DNA of 53,172 nucleotides from Acidocella sp. (GCA_027451225.1 DAIDJU010000147.1:1-53172), one strand, 5' to 3'; counted from the stretch's first letter, positions 38,436 to 47,833 are shown. The notes: generated from the letters alone by a model not told the origin. Made by a program: numbers and translations.

Positions 38436-38464
38436 CTTATGAGGATTTCGGCGGCTTGCGTCAA
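38436..38464 (-). promoter_or_regulatory. Sigma-70 promoter of rplM-rpsI
   Basis: On the minus strand TTGACG (38464-38459, five of six consensus bases) is followed after exactly 17 bases by CATAAG (38441-38436, four of six). Transcription would start near 38429, leaving a leader of about 24 bases. The -35 box overlaps the last codons of the epimerase gene. Confidence 0.75.
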
Positions 38465-39378
38465 GGGGTTTTGTGTGTGGTAACATAATACCGCGATGTC
38501 GCGCGCAGCGTTTCACCAAGGGTTTCCGCGGGTTTCCAGCCCATCGCCAGAGCGGCGCGCGGCGCAACTGCGAAACTTCCGGCCAAGGACTGCCACATCG
38601 CCCCGCGCCCGGCGATTTTGGCGGCGAAGCCAAGCAGGGCAGGGGGAAAGGGGAGCAGGCGCGGTGTGGCGCCCATGCCCTCGGCCAAGGCGCGGATCAG
38701 CTCTGGGGTCGAGATCGGCTCCGGGTGGGCGGCAAGGAGCAATGGCGGCACGGTTCCGGCCAGCAGCGCCAGTTCCGTCAGCCGGGCCAGATCCTCCAGC
38801 GCCACGAAGCCTCGCGCATTGTGGATGCTGGCGAAGGGCAGGGGCAGGCCAAGGCGCAGCAGCTTGAGCAAAAGCGGGATATTGCCCGGGCAAGCCGGGC
38901 CGATGACCGCAGCCGGGCGGATGACGCATAGACGCTCGCCGAGTAAGGCGCGCAGCCGGGTTTCGGCGGTGAGCTTGCTGCTGGCATAGGCGTCGGCCGG
39001 GTTTGGAGGGGTGGATTCGTCGGCGATGCCCGCAATGGCCCGGCCCAGCACGCCGATACTGGAGATCAGCACGAAGCGCCTTACCCCCGCCGCCAACGCG
39101 GCCTTGGCCACGCTCTCGGCAGCCTGGACATTCGCCAGCTCCCAGGCCCCAGGCGCGGCGTTGCGGATGTGCGCGAGCCCGGCGGCATGCACCACGGCCT
39201 CCACGCCGGAAAGATCCGGCGCGTGCTCGGCCAGATCGCCGGTGATGAGCGGCGTTATATTGCCGGGGAGTTCAGTGGGATGCCTGACCCCGCCCAGCAC
39301 TCCATGCCCCCGCGCGGCCAGATGCCGGGCGATACCGCCCCCGACATAACCGGACGCACCGGAGACAAAGACGCGCAT
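38461..39378 (-). CDS. NAD(P)-dependent epimerase/dehydratase (extended SDR)
   Basis: A 305-residue extended short-chain dehydrogenase/reductase. The Rossmann glycine motif is SGASGYVGGGIARHL at the N-terminus; the catalytic pair is Tyr and Lys in DAYASSKLTAE, with the serine in VLISSIGVLG. It probably acts on a nucleotide sugar or a related sugar substrate, but the C-terminal substrate domain gives no clear assignment; it is shorter and different from the GalE encoded at 43-44 kb. It follows the small membrane protein gene by three bases and is the last gene after purH. Confidence 0.87.
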   Translation of the reverse strand: MRVFVSGASGYVGGGIARHLAARGHGVLGGVRHPTELPGNITPLITGDLAEHAPDLSGVEAVVHAAGLAHIRNAAPGAWELANVQAAESVAKAALAAGVRRFVLISSIGVLGRAIAGIADESTPPNPADAYASSKLTAETRLRALLGERLCVIRPAAVIGPACPGNIPLLLKLLRLGLPLPFASIHNARGFVALEDLARLTELALLAGTVPPLLLAAHPEPISTPELIRALAEGMGATPRLLPFPPALLGFAAKIAGRGAMWQSLAGSFAVAPRAALAMGWKPAETLGETLRATSRYYVTTHKTP

Positions 39379-39381
39379 GCG

Positions 39382-39810
39382 TCAGTCGAGCCTGGGTTCG
39401 GTCCGGCGCGGGCGGCTGCTGGGCTGCGGAGCAGGGCTAAGCCGCTCGCGGAAGACTTGCGGCGTGGGAAGCGGAGCGCGGCGGGGCGGCGGAGGCGGCT
39501 CCTCCACCACTTCCGGCGCCGGGGCAAAGCTCGTGCGGGATTTCTTCAGCCGGGCGAAATCCGGCACGTCCTCATAAGCGTCCGTGCTGCGGGAGACGGG
39601 AGGCAGCGAGCCGGTATAGCGCATGTTCATGATGCGCAGATCGTCCTGCAACTGGTCGACCTGCGCTTCCAGCGCCTCCAGCCTCGCCTTAACCCCGAAC
39701 ACGCTGAACGGCATCAGCAGGAAGGCGCAGGCCCAGAGCAATACCGGCAGGGCCAGGAGCAGCAAAGCCCAGCCCGGCAGCCAGTCCGGCAGAGTAAAAG
39801 GGAGCGTCAT
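39382..39810 (-). CDS. Small single-span membrane protein, unknown function
   Basis: A 142-residue protein I do not recognise as a named family. Residues 10-36 form one strong membrane helix (WALLLLALPVLLWACAFLLM). A short coiled-coil-like stretch follows (VKARLEALEAQVDQLQDDLRI), then a proline- and arginine-rich, probably disordered tail with a PPPPPRR run. Type II topology with a cytoplasmic tail, or the reverse, cannot be decided. It lies 24 bases after purH and three bases before the epimerase gene, so all three should share a transcript. Similar proteins might exist only in close relatives. Confidence 0.7.
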   Translation of the reverse strand: MTLPFTLPDWLPGWALLLLALPVLLWACAFLLMPFSVFGVKARLEALEAQVDQLQDDLRIMNMRYTGSLPPVSRSTDAYEDVPDFARLKKSRTSFAPAPEVVEEPPPPPRRAPLPTPQVFRERLSPAPQPSSRPRRTEPRLD

Positions 39811-39834
39811 CCTGCGTATCCTAGTACAAATGGT

Positions 39835-41391
39835 TTAGTGGCGGAAATGCCGCATGCCGGTGAACACCATGGCGATGCCCGCCTTGTCGGCGGCCTCGAT
39901 CACGTCCTTATCGCGGATCGAGCCACCCGGCTGGATCACGCAGGAGGCCCCGGCGGCGATCGCGGCTTCAAGCCCGTCGGCGAAGGGGAAGAACGCGTCG
40001 GACGCCACGGCGCAGCCGGTGAAGTCCAGGTTGGCGGCCTTGCCGCGCCAGGCGGCGATGCGGGCGCTGTCCACACGGTTCATCTGCCCGGCGCCGACAC
40101 CCAGCGTGGCGCGGTTCTTGGCGTAGACGATGGCGTTGGACTTCACATGCTTGGCCACGCGGAAGGCGAAGAGCATGTCGTCGATCTCCGCTGCCGTGGG
40201 GGCGCGCTGGGTGACGACTTGGAGACCTTCGGCGGTCACGCGCCCGGCATCGCGGGTTTGCAGCAGGAAGCCGCCCGCGAGCGACTTGAAGGTGACGCCA
40301 GCTTCCGCCGGGTTGGGCAGGCCGCCGGTGGTGAGCAGGCGCAGGTTCTTCTTGGCGGCCAGCACGGCCTTGGCGGCGTCCGTCGCGTCCGGGGCGATGA
40401 TCACCTCGGTGAAGATGGCGGAGATCTTGGCGGCGGTTTCTTCGTCCAGCGTGCGGTTCACGGCCACGATGCCGCCAAAGGCGGAAACCGGGTCGCAGGC
40501 CAGGGCGTCATCCCACGCGGCGGCCAGGGACTCGGCGGTGGCCACGCCGCAGGGGTTGGCGTGCTTCACGATCACCACGGTCGGCGCGTCGAACTCGGCG
40601 ACGCATTCGAAGGCGGCGTCGGTGTCGTTGAAGTTGTTGTAGGAGAGTTCCTTGCCCTGGTGCTGGGCAGCCGTGGCCACGCCGTAGCGCGCGGGGGAGG
40701 AGGTGTAGAACGCAGCCGATTGGTGCGGGTTCTCGCCGTAGCGCAGCTCCTGCTTCTTGGTGCCGGCGAAGCTGAACTTCTCGGGGTATTCCACGCCGTT
40801 CTGGGTGGCGAACCAGCCGGAGATGGCGGAGTCGTAAGCCGCGGTGCGGGCATAGGCGGCGGCGGCGAGGCCGCGGCGGGTGGTCAGCGTGGTGCCGCCA
40901 AGTGTGGCCAGCTCGTGCAGCACGGCGGCGTAATGCTGTGGCTCGGTCAGCACGGCCACGCTCTCATGGTTCTTGGCAGCGGAGCGGATCATCGCCGGGC
41001 CGCCAATGTCGATATTCTCGATGCAATCCTCGAACGCGGCGCCGCGGGCGACGGTGGCCTCGAACGGGTAGAGGTTCACGGCCACGAGGTCGATCGGCTC
41101 GATCTTGTGTTCTTCCATCTGCGCCACATGCTCGGGCACGGTGCGGCGGCCCAGAATACCGCCATGCACCTGCGGCACCAGCGTCTTCACGCGGCCCTCG
41201 AGGATCTCGGGGAAGCCGGTATGCTCGGAAACCTCGGTAACCGGGATGCCCGCATCGCGCAGCGCCTTGGCCGAGCCGCCGGTGGAGAGGATCTTCACCC
41301 CATGCGCTTCCAGCGCGCGGCCGAATTCGATCAGGCCGGTCTTGTCGGAAACGGAAATAAGGGCGGTACGGATTTTGACGATGTCAGACAC
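39835..41391 (-). CDS. purH: Bifunctional AICAR transformylase / IMP cyclohydrolase
   Basis: A 518-residue enzyme for the last two steps of IMP synthesis: formylation of AICAR (ZMP) and ring closure. The N-terminal MGS-like cyclohydrolase domain (about residues 1-140) shows [29 protein letters not shown] and HGGILGRR. The transformylase domain follows with KHANPCGVA and the [13 protein letters not shown] segment. The start is GTG at 41391, with GGAG nine bases upstream. The 33-149 bases before it hold a ZTP riboswitch candidate, which senses the very substrate of this enzyme. Two small downstream genes appear to be co-transcribed. Confidence 0.97.
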   Translation of the reverse strand: MSDIVKIRTALISVSDKTGLIEFGRALEAHGVKILSTGGSAKALRDAGIPVTEVSEHTGFPEILEGRVKTLVPQVHGGILGRRTVPEHVAQMEEHKIEPIDLVAVNLYPFEATVARGAAFEDCIENIDIGGPAMIRSAAKNHESVAVLTEPQHYAAVLHELATLGGTTLTTRRGLAAAAYARTAAYDSAISGWFATQNGVEYPEKFSFAGTKKQELRYGENPHQSAAFYTSSPARYGVATAAQHQGKELSYNNFNDTDAAFECVAEFDAPTVVIVKHANPCGVATAESLAAAWDDALACDPVSAFGGIVAVNRTLDEETAAKISAIFTEVIIAPDATDAAKAVLAAKKNLRLLTTGGLPNPAEAGVTFKSLAGGFLLQTRDAGRVTAEGLQVVTQRAPTAAEIDDMLFAFRVAKHVKSNAIVYAKNRATLGVGAGQMNRVDSARIAAWRGKAANLDFTGCAVASDAFFPFADGLEAAIAAGASCVIQPGGSIRDKDVIEAADKAGIAMVFTGMRHFRH

Positions 41392-41423
41392 GAGGGGCGG
41401 CTCCGGTTTGTTCAGCGAAGATG

Positions 41424-41500
41424 TGCCCAGGCGCGCGGCGTTATTTGCCCCGCGCTCCCCGATGGTGGACCATCTCAGCGCCAGTCACGCAAGGCTGGGC
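41424..41500 (-). promoter_or_regulatory. ZTP/ZMP (pfl) riboswitch upstream of purH
   Basis: Read on the minus strand the leader contains the conserved pfl features in order: CGTGACTGGCG (41489-41479), a hairpin GATGG-TCCA-CCATC (41474-41461), GGGGAGCGC (41460-41452), a variable hairpin with arms GCGCGG (41455-41450) and CCGCGC (41438-41433), and GCCTGGGCA (41432-41424). GGCGC at 41482-41478 can pair with GCGCC at 41434-41430 as the expected long-range pairing. From memory this matches the known pfl motif closely. The aptamer ends 32 bases before the purH GTG and no T-run follows, so control of ribosome access to GGAG seems likelier than termination. High ZMP or ZTP, signalling one-carbon shortage, would raise PurH. 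Confidence 0.88.
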
Positions 41501-41540
41501 GCCGTTTGGCATGGCGGGGGCGCGGATGCAAGGCGGAACC

Positions 41541-42026
41541 TCAGTTTCCGGCGGGCACCGCGGACACGGCGTTCGCAGGGGAGCCATGCAGCAGCTTGGT
41601 GCTGATGAGCACGTAGACCAGCGTGTTGGTCTGGCGGTCCACCATGCGGGTGATGATGAAATGCTTGAACAGCAGCGAGGCGGAGATGGAGCCCACCTGC
41701 TCCTGGTCCGGCAAATCGGCGGGGAGGGTTACCGGCCCGTGCTTGATGCAGTTGAGCGCGAACTGACTCGGGTCCTCCGCCACGCCCACGGTGCCGGCCA
41801 CGCCGCCGGTTTGGGCGAAGGAGGCATAGCAGGAGACATTGGCCACTTTCGGGTCGTCGAAGCGCTGAACCAGCACTTTATCGTTGGAGCCGAACAGGCG
41901 GAAATTGGTGCTGACCGCGCCGATCTCCTCGTTGCCATGGCCCCGGAACGGGCCAAAGACGAAGAGCAGGAACAGGACCAGGATGATCGCGATGGCGGCA
42001 CCCAGGCTGGCGAGGAACTTTTTCAT
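41541..42026 (-). CDS. creA: CreA family protein
   Basis: A 161-residue protein with an N-terminal membrane helix or signal anchor (residues 5-25) and a CreA domain: EIGAVSTNFRLFGSNDKV, VQRFDDPKVANVSCYAS and TGGVAGTVGVAEDPSQFALNC-type segments, with two cysteines that could form a disulfide. CreA is a periplasmic protein of unknown biochemical role. The ATG overlaps the stop of the glycosyltransferase gene (ATGA), making it the last gene of the rsmB-headed stretch. The riboswitch leader of purH follows. Confidence 0.88.
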   Translation of the reverse strand: MKKFLASLGAAIAIILVLFLLFVFGPFRGHGNEEIGAVSTNFRLFGSNDKVLVQRFDDPKVANVSCYASFAQTGGVAGTVGVAEDPSQFALNCIKHGPVTLPADLPDQEQVGSISASLLFKHFIITRMVDRQTNTLVYVLISTKLLHGSPANAVSAVPAGN

Positions 42027-43162
42027 GCGGCACTCCGTGCGGGAACGAGGCTGTCATACACCTTCAGTGTGGCGGCGCAGATGATAGCGTCGGAAAAATT
42101 CTCCTCCACCCGTCGCCGCCCGGCGGCCCCCATGCGTGCGCGCAGCGCCGGGTCGGCAATCAGCCGCTCCAGCGCCGCCGCCAGGGCTTCCGGCGTATGG
42201 GGCGGAATGAGGTAGCCGGTTTCGCCGTCCACCACGGCCTCGCGGCAGCCGGGGATGTTGGTCGTCACCACGGGCTTGCCGGAGGACATCGCCTCCAGCA
42301 CTGCTTTGGGCAGGCCCTCGCGATAGGTGGAAGGCAGGCAGAAGATGTGCACGCCCGCCAGCAGCCCGGCGACATCCGCCACTGGTCCCAGCCAGCGCAC
42401 CACGCCTTCGGCCTCGAAACTGTGCAACTCGGCCGCGCTCAGGCTGTCCGGGTTGCCAGCATCCGGCGCGCCCGCGAGCAGGAATTCGGCCTGGCCGAGC
42501 AAGATGCGCGCCGCCGCGATGAAATCCGGGATGCCTTTTTCGCGGATCATCCGGGCGGCGAGGAGGATGCGGACCTTGCCGGGCGGCTCGGGCGTGGGGG
42601 CGAATTTAGCCATGTCGACCCCGGCACCGCGGATCACCAGCGTCGCTTCGGGCGGAACCAGCTTGGCGTTCACCAGCACGTCCCGGTCGTCGGGGTTTTC
42701 GAAGATCACCACGCCATGCTTGGGGGGCAGGGTGGCGCGCAGGGCGAGGCGTACCAGCGGGCGCAGCACGCGGGCGAGGGGCTTGTGCGAGGAAAACACG
42801 AAGCCGAGCCCGATGGGGGCGTTGATGACGTTCTTCACCCCCGCCAGCTTTGCCGCCAGCCCGCCGAGGATGATCGGCTTAAGGGCGATGTGATGCACGA
42901 GGTCGGGCCGGATTTGCCGGTACAGCCGGGCGAGTTGCCACGCCACGGCCAGCTCCTTGAACGGGTTGAGGCGGCGGCGGTTAAGGCTGGCGGGATAAAA
43001 CTCGATGCCCGAAGCCTCGATCCGCCGTGCCGCCTCGCTCTCGCGCGCGATCAGCACCACGCGCCATCCGGCCTGCTTTGCCGCCAGCCCGCGCGCCCAG
43101 AAATGCGAGGCGAAGAACCAGTCCTCCATGAGCAGAAAGACCAGGGTGCGGGGGGTAGCCAT
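42023..43162 (-). CDS. GT4-family glycosyltransferase
   Basis: A 379-residue GT-B fold enzyme. The N-terminal acceptor domain starts with VFLLMEDWFFASHFWARGLA and contains RPDLVHHIALKPIILGGLAA and NAPIGLGFVFSS, a pattern of PglA-like transferases that act on undecaprenyl-linked sugars. The C-terminal donor domain holds LLAARMIREKGI and the EX7E-type motif in PSTYREGLPKAVLEAMSSGKPV. It would act at the cytoplasmic face of the membrane in polysaccharide or glycolipid assembly. It starts directly after the galE stop and overlaps creA by four bases. Donor and acceptor are unknown; galE next door points to a galactose-type donor. Confidence 0.9.
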   Translation of the reverse strand: MATPRTLVFLLMEDWFFASHFWARGLAAKQAGWRVVLIARESEAARRIEASGIEFYPASLNRRRLNPFKELAVAWQLARLYRQIRPDLVHHIALKPIILGGLAAKLAGVKNVINAPIGLGFVFSSHKPLARVLRPLVRLALRATLPPKHGVVIFENPDDRDVLVNAKLVPPEATLVIRGAGVDMAKFAPTPEPPGKVRILLAARMIREKGIPDFIAAARILLGQAEFLLAGAPDAGNPDSLSAAELHSFEAEGVVRWLGPVADVAGLLAGVHIFCLPSTYREGLPKAVLEAMSSGKPVVTTNIPGCREAVVDGETGYLIPPHTPEALAAALERLIADPALRARMGAAGRRRVEENFSDAIICAATLKVYDSLVPARSAA

Positions 43163-44176
43163 TTAAACGTTGTTAATGCCGTCGCGCTTGGCCTGCCAGC
43201 GCCAGGAATCGCGGCACATATCCTCCACGTTCAGCTTCGCCTTCCAGCCAAAGGTGGCTTCGGCCAAAGCCGGGTTGGCGTAGTAGCTGGAGACATCGCC
43301 CGGGCGGCGCGGGGCGATGACCAGAGGGATTTCCCGCCCCGTGGCGGTCTCGAAGGCCTTCACCAGTTGCAGCACGGAGGTGCCATCGCCCGTGCCGAGA
43401 TTCACGGTGAGCGAGACATCGTTGGCGAAGATATGCTCCAGCGCCAGGGCGTGGGCCTCGGCGAGGTCCATGACATGGATATAATCGCGCACGCCGGTGC
43501 CGTCTGGCGTGTCGTAATCGCTGCCGAACACGTTGAGATGCGGGCGCTGGCCCGTGGCCACCTGGGTCACGTAGGGCATCAGATTGTTGGGCACGCCGCG
43601 CGGGGTTTCGCCGATCACGGCGCTGGGATGCGCTCCCACCGGGTTGAAATAGCGCAGATTGGCGGCGGCCTTCAGCTTGCCGGTGCGGGCGAGGTCGCGG
43701 ATCAGATCCTCCATCACCAGCTTGGTGCGGCCATAGATGTTCTCCACCCGCGTTGGCGCGTCCTCCAGAATGGGGGAACTGTCCGGCTGGCCGTACACGG
43801 TGGCCGAGGAGGAGAACACGATGCGCGCCACCCCGGCCTCCTGCATGGCCTGAAGCAGGCGGATCGTGCCGATGATGTTCATGTCGTAATAAAGCAGCGG
43901 GTCGGCCTCGGACTCGCCCACGGCCTTCAGCGCCGCGAAATGGATCACCGCATCCACCGGATGCGCCTTCAGCGCCGCACCCACCGCCGACGTGTCGCGG
44001 ATATCGGCCTCGATGACCGGCATGACCTGCCCGGTGAGTTTGGCGAGGCGCTCTGGCACGTCGCGCTCGGCATTGGCAAAATTGTCGAGAATAACGACCT
44101 GATGCCCGCGTGCGGCCAGGACCGCCGCCGTATGTGAACCGATATAGCCGGCGCCGCCCGTCAACAATACGCGCAT
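43163..44176 (-). CDS. galE: UDP-glucose 4-epimerase
   Basis: A 337-residue extended SDR that interconverts UDP-glucose and UDP-galactose. NAD-binding motif LTGGAGYIGSHTA is at the N-terminus; the catalytic Tyr-x3-Lys is in IYGRTKLVMED, with the serine in VFSSSATVYGQ. NLMPYVTQVATGQRP, GVRDYIHVMDLAEAH and NLGTGDGTSV are GalE hallmarks. Length matches E. coli GalE. It lies four bases after the heparinase-like gene and abuts the glycosyltransferase gene. Confidence 0.96.
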   Translation of the reverse strand: MRVLLTGGAGYIGSHTAAVLAARGHQVVILDNFANAERDVPERLAKLTGQVMPVIEADIRDTSAVGAALKAHPVDAVIHFAALKAVGESEADPLLYYDMNIIGTIRLLQAMQEAGVARIVFSSSATVYGQPDSSPILEDAPTRVENIYGRTKLVMEDLIRDLARTGKLKAAANLRYFNPVGAHPSAVIGETPRGVPNNLMPYVTQVATGQRPHLNVFGSDYDTPDGTGVRDYIHVMDLAEAHALALEHIFANDVSLTVNLGTGDGTSVLQLVKAFETATGREIPLVIAPRRPGDVSSYYANPALAEATFGWKAKLNVEDMCRDSWRWQAKRDGINNV

Positions 44177-44180
44177 GGTG

Positions 44181-45785
44181 TCAGATCCTCGTGATGGTCC
44201 ATTTCACATGCTGCGGCCCGTCCTGGTGCCCGGCGAGCACAATCTGCTCGGCGCGGCGTGGCTCGGACTGGCCGAAATACACGCTTTCCTCGATGCGGAT
44301 GGGAATGCCCTCGGCCCGCAGGCGGAAGCCCAGGCCGCCCGGCGTGCGCAGCAGCACGGCCTCGTTGTCCTGCTGCAGGCTGGCGGTGACGTTGGGGTGC
44401 AAATGGAAACGGATGGTGAAGGGCTGCGGCGTCTTGGCCTCGATCAGGTCTTCGCCCTGCAACTCGTCCCCGGTTTCGGTGAGCACCAGCCGGCGATGGT
44501 GGGTGGCCCCGAACAGCTTGCCCCAGCCGTCGTGATTGGCTTCGATCCAGTGCACCCCGCCGTAATCCTGGCGCGCTGCGTGCACATGGGCTGGGCGGCG
44601 GCCAAGGCCGGTCTCGCGCACTTCGGCGGAGGAGACATCGGAGATGGTGAGGGTGGAATGCGCCGCAGTGCCGCGCAGGGCGGTGGCCCACTCGCCCAGC
44701 AGCGCCGGGGCCGCGCCGCAATTCACGATCAGCCGTTCCTTGCCGTAGGAGAACTCGAACCCCAGCGTGCCGGCATGGGCGAAGCGGTCCAGCCCCGGGG
44801 CGGCGGGCGGCCCGGCATCGATGAACAGCAGCGATTTGGCGGCTGCGATGCGGTACAGCCCGCAAGCGGCCAGAGAGGCGAGTGCTCCGCGCGCGCGCCC
44901 GGCCTGGGCGAGCACGAGGTCGATGAGGCCGGGCAGCTCCTCCTTGGCGCCGTTGAACAGCGCCAGCCCGCCATCGCCGTGGCGCAGGCTGCGCATGGCG
45001 GCGGCGGCGCGGTCTATGGTGGTGAGCAACTCCGGCGGGGGGGGCACATTGGCCACCTGCAGCAAGGCGCGGATTTCGGTGAGATCCTGCAATGCGGCCA
45101 GATGCGCCGCCGGGCTGCGCTCGACATGGCAGCCATCGCCGAAGAACTGGCGGGCCAGCTCAGGCGGCAGGAATTTAAGCACGCGCGGCAGAAAGGGCAC
45201 ATGCTCGGGCATGGCGATGGAGGCGGCGGCGAGGCCCTTCAGCGCGGTCAGCGCCCGCTGGTCCAGTAGTTCGGGCGGCAGGGAGGCGGCGAGGTTGCGC
45301 GCATCCTGCACCAGCCGGTGCATCAGCCGCTGGCGGAAATCGTCATCGGCGGAGGCGGCGAAGAAATCGTAATGCCCGAGCCAGGAGGCAAGGCGCGCGC
45401 CGGTGATGTCCGGCGTATTGGCCCGCTGGTCCAGCGGGTGGGTGTCCATGAAATCCGAGACCAGGGTGCGGGCGCGGGAGCGGGCGGCGTCGGTCCCCAA
45501 AGCGCGCAAATCGCGCAGCCAGCTGAAGCCGTGCAGATGTGCGCGCAGCAGCGGCGTGGCGTTGACGGCGGCGAAGATGTTCTCCGGCATGGCCAGCACC
45601 GCGCCGCCGAATTCCAGCTCGGCCTTGACCAGCCGGGCGCCGCGGCGCGGATCGCCGGGCCAGGGGTCGCGCAGGCTCAGCGCCGGGGCGTCCGGCGCCT
45701 GGGTGGTGCGCAGATTCTGCAACCGGCTCAGCAGGCCACGCGCCTGCCGTCCGAAGTTCGAGGGACGCTTGCCGCTCTCGCTCAT
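44181..45785 (-). CDS. Heparinase II/III family protein
   Basis: A 534-residue protein with an N-terminal alpha/alpha-toroid domain (about residues 60-330; [37 protein letters not shown]) and a C-terminal beta-sheet heparinase II/III-like domain (about 340-530; [37 protein letters not shown]). Homologues sit near purH and rsmB in many alphaproteobacteria. No signal peptide is seen, so the cytoplasm is likely and a true polysaccharide lyase role is unproven. The start overlaps the rpe stop (ATGA). Confidence 0.88.
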   Translation of the reverse strand: MSESGKRPSNFGRQARGLLSRLQNLRTTQAPDAPALSLRDPWPGDPRRGARLVKAELEFGGAVLAMPENIFAAVNATPLLRAHLHGFSWLRDLRALGTDAARSRARTLVSDFMDTHPLDQRANTPDITGARLASWLGHYDFFAASADDDFRQRLMHRLVQDARNLAASLPPELLDQRALTALKGLAAASIAMPEHVPFLPRVLKFLPPELARQFFGDGCHVERSPAAHLAALQDLTEIRALLQVANVPPPPELLTTIDRAAAAMRSLRHGDGGLALFNGAKEELPGLIDLVLAQAGRARGALASLAACGLYRIAAAKSLLFIDAGPPAAPGLDRFAHAGTLGFEFSYGKERLIVNCGAAPALLGEWATALRGTAAHSTLTISDVSSAEVRETGLGRRPAHVHAARQDYGGVHWIEANHDGWGKLFGATHHRRLVLTETGDELQGEDLIEAKTPQPFTIRFHLHPNVTASLQQDNEAVLLRTPGGLGFRLRAEGIPIRIEESVYFGQSEPRRAEQIVLAGHQDGPQHVKWTITRI

Positions 45786-46486
45786 CCGCCGCTGGCCAGG
45801 GGGGCTTGCGCCGGGCGCGGCCCGGCGGCGCGCAGGGCCGTGATGGCTTCGGCATAATCCGGCGCGCCATACACGGCGGTGCCGGCGATCAGGCAGTCAG
45901 CCCCGGCTTCCAGCACCAGCGGGGCGGTCTTGGGGGTGATGCCGCCGTCGATCTGCAAAACGATGTCCCGGCCGCTATCGTCGATCATCTCGCGCAGCTT
46001 GGCGATTTTGGTGAGCTGCGAGGCCAGGAAGGCTTGTCCGCCAAAGCCGGGGTTCACGGTCATCACCATGATGATGTCGGTGAGGTCCAGCACGTTCTCC
46101 ACCGCCTGCACCGGGGTGGCGGGGTTGAGCACCACGCCCGCCTTTTTGCCGAGCGAGCGGATGAGCTGGAGCGTGCGGTGCAGGTGCGGACCCGATTCGG
46201 GGTGGACGGAGATGTTATCCGCCCCGGCCTCGGCGAAGGCGACGATATACGGGTCGGCGGGCGCGATCATCAGATGCACGTCCATGGGCATTTTGGTGTG
46301 CTTGCGCAGCGCCTTCACCACCAGCGGGCCGAACGTGATGTTGGGGACGAAATGGCCGTCCATCACATCCAGATGCAGCCAATCCGCCCCCGCCTGTTCC
46401 ACGGCGCGGGTTTCCTCGCCCAGCCGCGCAAAATCGGCGGCGAGGAGGGAGGGGGCGATGAGCGTGCGATTCGGGGCGGTGATCAT
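45782..46486 (-). CDS. rpe: Ribulose-phosphate 3-epimerase
   Basis: A 234-residue TIM-barrel epimerase interconverting ribulose 5-phosphate and xylulose 5-phosphate in the pentose phosphate pathway. Catalytic and metal residues lie in [49 protein letters not shown] and the phosphate-binding [13 protein letters not shown] take ATG at 46486 (MITAPNRT); twelve more upstream codons are open but not conserved. It ends in an Ala/Pro-rich tail overlapping the next start. Confidence 0.95.
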   Translation of the reverse strand: MITAPNRTLIAPSLLAADFARLGEETRAVEQAGADWLHLDVMDGHFVPNITFGPLVVKALRKHTKMPMDVHLMIAPADPYIVAFAEAGADNISVHPESGPHLHRTLQLIRSLGKKAGVVLNPATPVQAVENVLDLTDIIMVMTVNPGFGGQAFLASQLTKIAKLREMIDDSGRDIVLQIDGGITPKTAPLVLEAGADCLIAGTAVYGAPDYAEAITALRAAGPRPAQAPLASGG

Positions 46487-46537
46487 GATGCGCGTTTGTA
46501 ACCAAGCCCCGGGGCAAACCACAAGCGGGTTCGCGCG

Positions 46538-47833
46538 CTATGCGTTGCGGTAAGCTGGATCCAGCTCCCGCGCCGAACAGGGGGGGGAGGCGCATTCCAC
46601 CTCTTCCTCCGCGCTGTGCGCCGAGTGTTTCATCAGCCGGGCGATGAAGAAGCCGTCCATCCCCATGCCTGGATGCGTGCGGATATCGCCCTGCGGCGTT
46701 ACTGCCTCGGGCAGCGCGGGCAGGGAGAGCGGATCGCGCTTGAGGCCGAGCCGGGTGCAGGCGGCGTCGATTCGCGCGGCACCTTCCTCGGGTTGCAGCG
46801 AGCACACGGCGTAGATCAGCCTTCCGCCGGGGGCGAGCATCTCGGCGGCGGCGTCCAGCAGCTTGTCCTGCAACGCGGTCACGGCGGCGAAATCCTTGGG
46901 CTTGCGCAGGTGCAGAAGCTCCGGATGGCGGCGCGCCGTGCCGGTGGCGCTGCAGGGGGCGTCCAGCAATATGGCGGGGAAGGGCTGGGCCGGGCGCCAT
47001 TTGCTGGCGTCGGCCAGGATTGCCTCCGCGGCCAGGTTCAGGCGCTTGAGGTTGCCCTTGAGCGTGGCCATGCGGGATTTGTCGCGCTCCACGGCCGTGA
47101 CCTGCGCGCCCATGGCGGCGAGCTGGGCGGTTTTGCCGCCGGGGGCGGCGCAGAGGTCCAGCACGCGCTCGCCGGGTTTAGGGGCAAGCAGCTTGGCGGG
47201 CAGGGCGGCGGCGGCGTCCTGCACCCAGACCTTGCCTTCGGCAAAGCCGGGAAGCTCGACCACGGGCGTGCCTGCGGGGAAGCGGAAGGAGCCGGTGGGC
47301 AGGAGCTCGCCGCCCTCGGGCGTGAAGCCGGGCATGGCGGAGACATCCAGCGGCGCTTCGTGCGCATGGGCCTCGGCGATGGCGCGGGCCTCTCGCCCCC
47401 AGGCGCTCCAGGCCCAGGCGGGGGTGTCCAGGCGCGGCATGTCCAACTCGTCCAGCACGCCAGGCCCTTGCGTCACGACCTTGCGCAGCACGGCGTTGAT
47501 CAGCCCGGCGAAGGGCTCCAGCTTCTTGCTGCGCGCCAGATCCACCGCCGTGCCCACGGCGGCGTGGGGCGGGGTTTCCAGGAACAGGAAGGCGGCGGCA
47601 CCCAGGCGCAATATGTTGCGCACGGCGGGCGGCGGCTCGCGGCGCAGGAAGGGCTCCAGCACCGCATCCAGCGTGCCGGCGTGGCGCAGTACGCAAGCCG
47701 CCAAGCGGTGGGCGGCGGCGCGGTCGCGCGGCTCGATGGTGGGCAGGGCGTCGAGTGCGGCATCCAGCAGCGAATGGCGCGTGAGCACCGCTTGCAGCAG
47801 GGAGAAGGCGGCGTCTCTGGTGGGATCGGTCAT
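46538..47833 (-). CDS. rsmB: 16S rRNA (cytosine-967-C5)-methyltransferase RsmB-like
   Basis: A 431-residue NOL1/NOP2/Sun methyltransferase with an N-terminal NusB-like RNA-binding domain (about residues 1-130; AAAHRLAACVLRHAGTLD). The catalytic domain shows SAM motif LDLCAAPGGKTAQLAA, the cysteine motif LLDAPCSATGTARRHPE and the second catalytic cysteine in YAVCSLQPEEGAAR. The last 29 residues after GFFIARLMKHS are unrelated to the family and contain a run of eight C (46580-46587 on the plus strand as G). The start is ATG at 47833; an upstream in-frame ATG at 47902 would add 23 non-conserved residues. It heads the rsmB-rpe-heparinase-galE-GT4-creA stretch. Confidence 0.93.
   Translation of the reverse strand: MTDPTRDAAFSLLQAVLTRHSLLDAALDALPTIEPRDRAAAHRLAACVLRHAGTLDAVLEPFLRREPPPAVRNILRLGAAAFLFLETPPHAAVGTAVDLARSKKLEPFAGLINAVLRKVVTQGPGVLDELDMPRLDTPAWAWSAWGREARAIAEAHAHEAPLDVSAMPGFTPEGGELLPTGSFRFPAGTPVVELPGFAEGKVWVQDAAAALPAKLLAPKPGERVLDLCAAPGGKTAQLAAMGAQVTAVERDKSRMATLKGNLKRLNLAAEAILADASKWRPAQPFPAILLDAPCSATGTARRHPELLHLRKPKDFAAVTALQDKLLDAAAEMLAPGGRLIYAVCSLQPEEGAARIDAACTRLGLKRDPLSLPALPEAVTPQGDIRTHPGMGMDGFFIARLMKHSAHSAEEEVECASPPCSARELDPAYRNA

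Noticed and set aside
39169-41616. An 815-codon plus-strand frame opposite purH and the riboswitch
   Set aside because: Gly/His/Arg-rich antisense frame; the minus-strand purH motifs are decisive.
42197-44137. A 646-codon plus-strand frame opposite galE and the GT4 gene
   Set aside because: Same antisense pattern; both minus-strand genes carry complete catalytic motifs.
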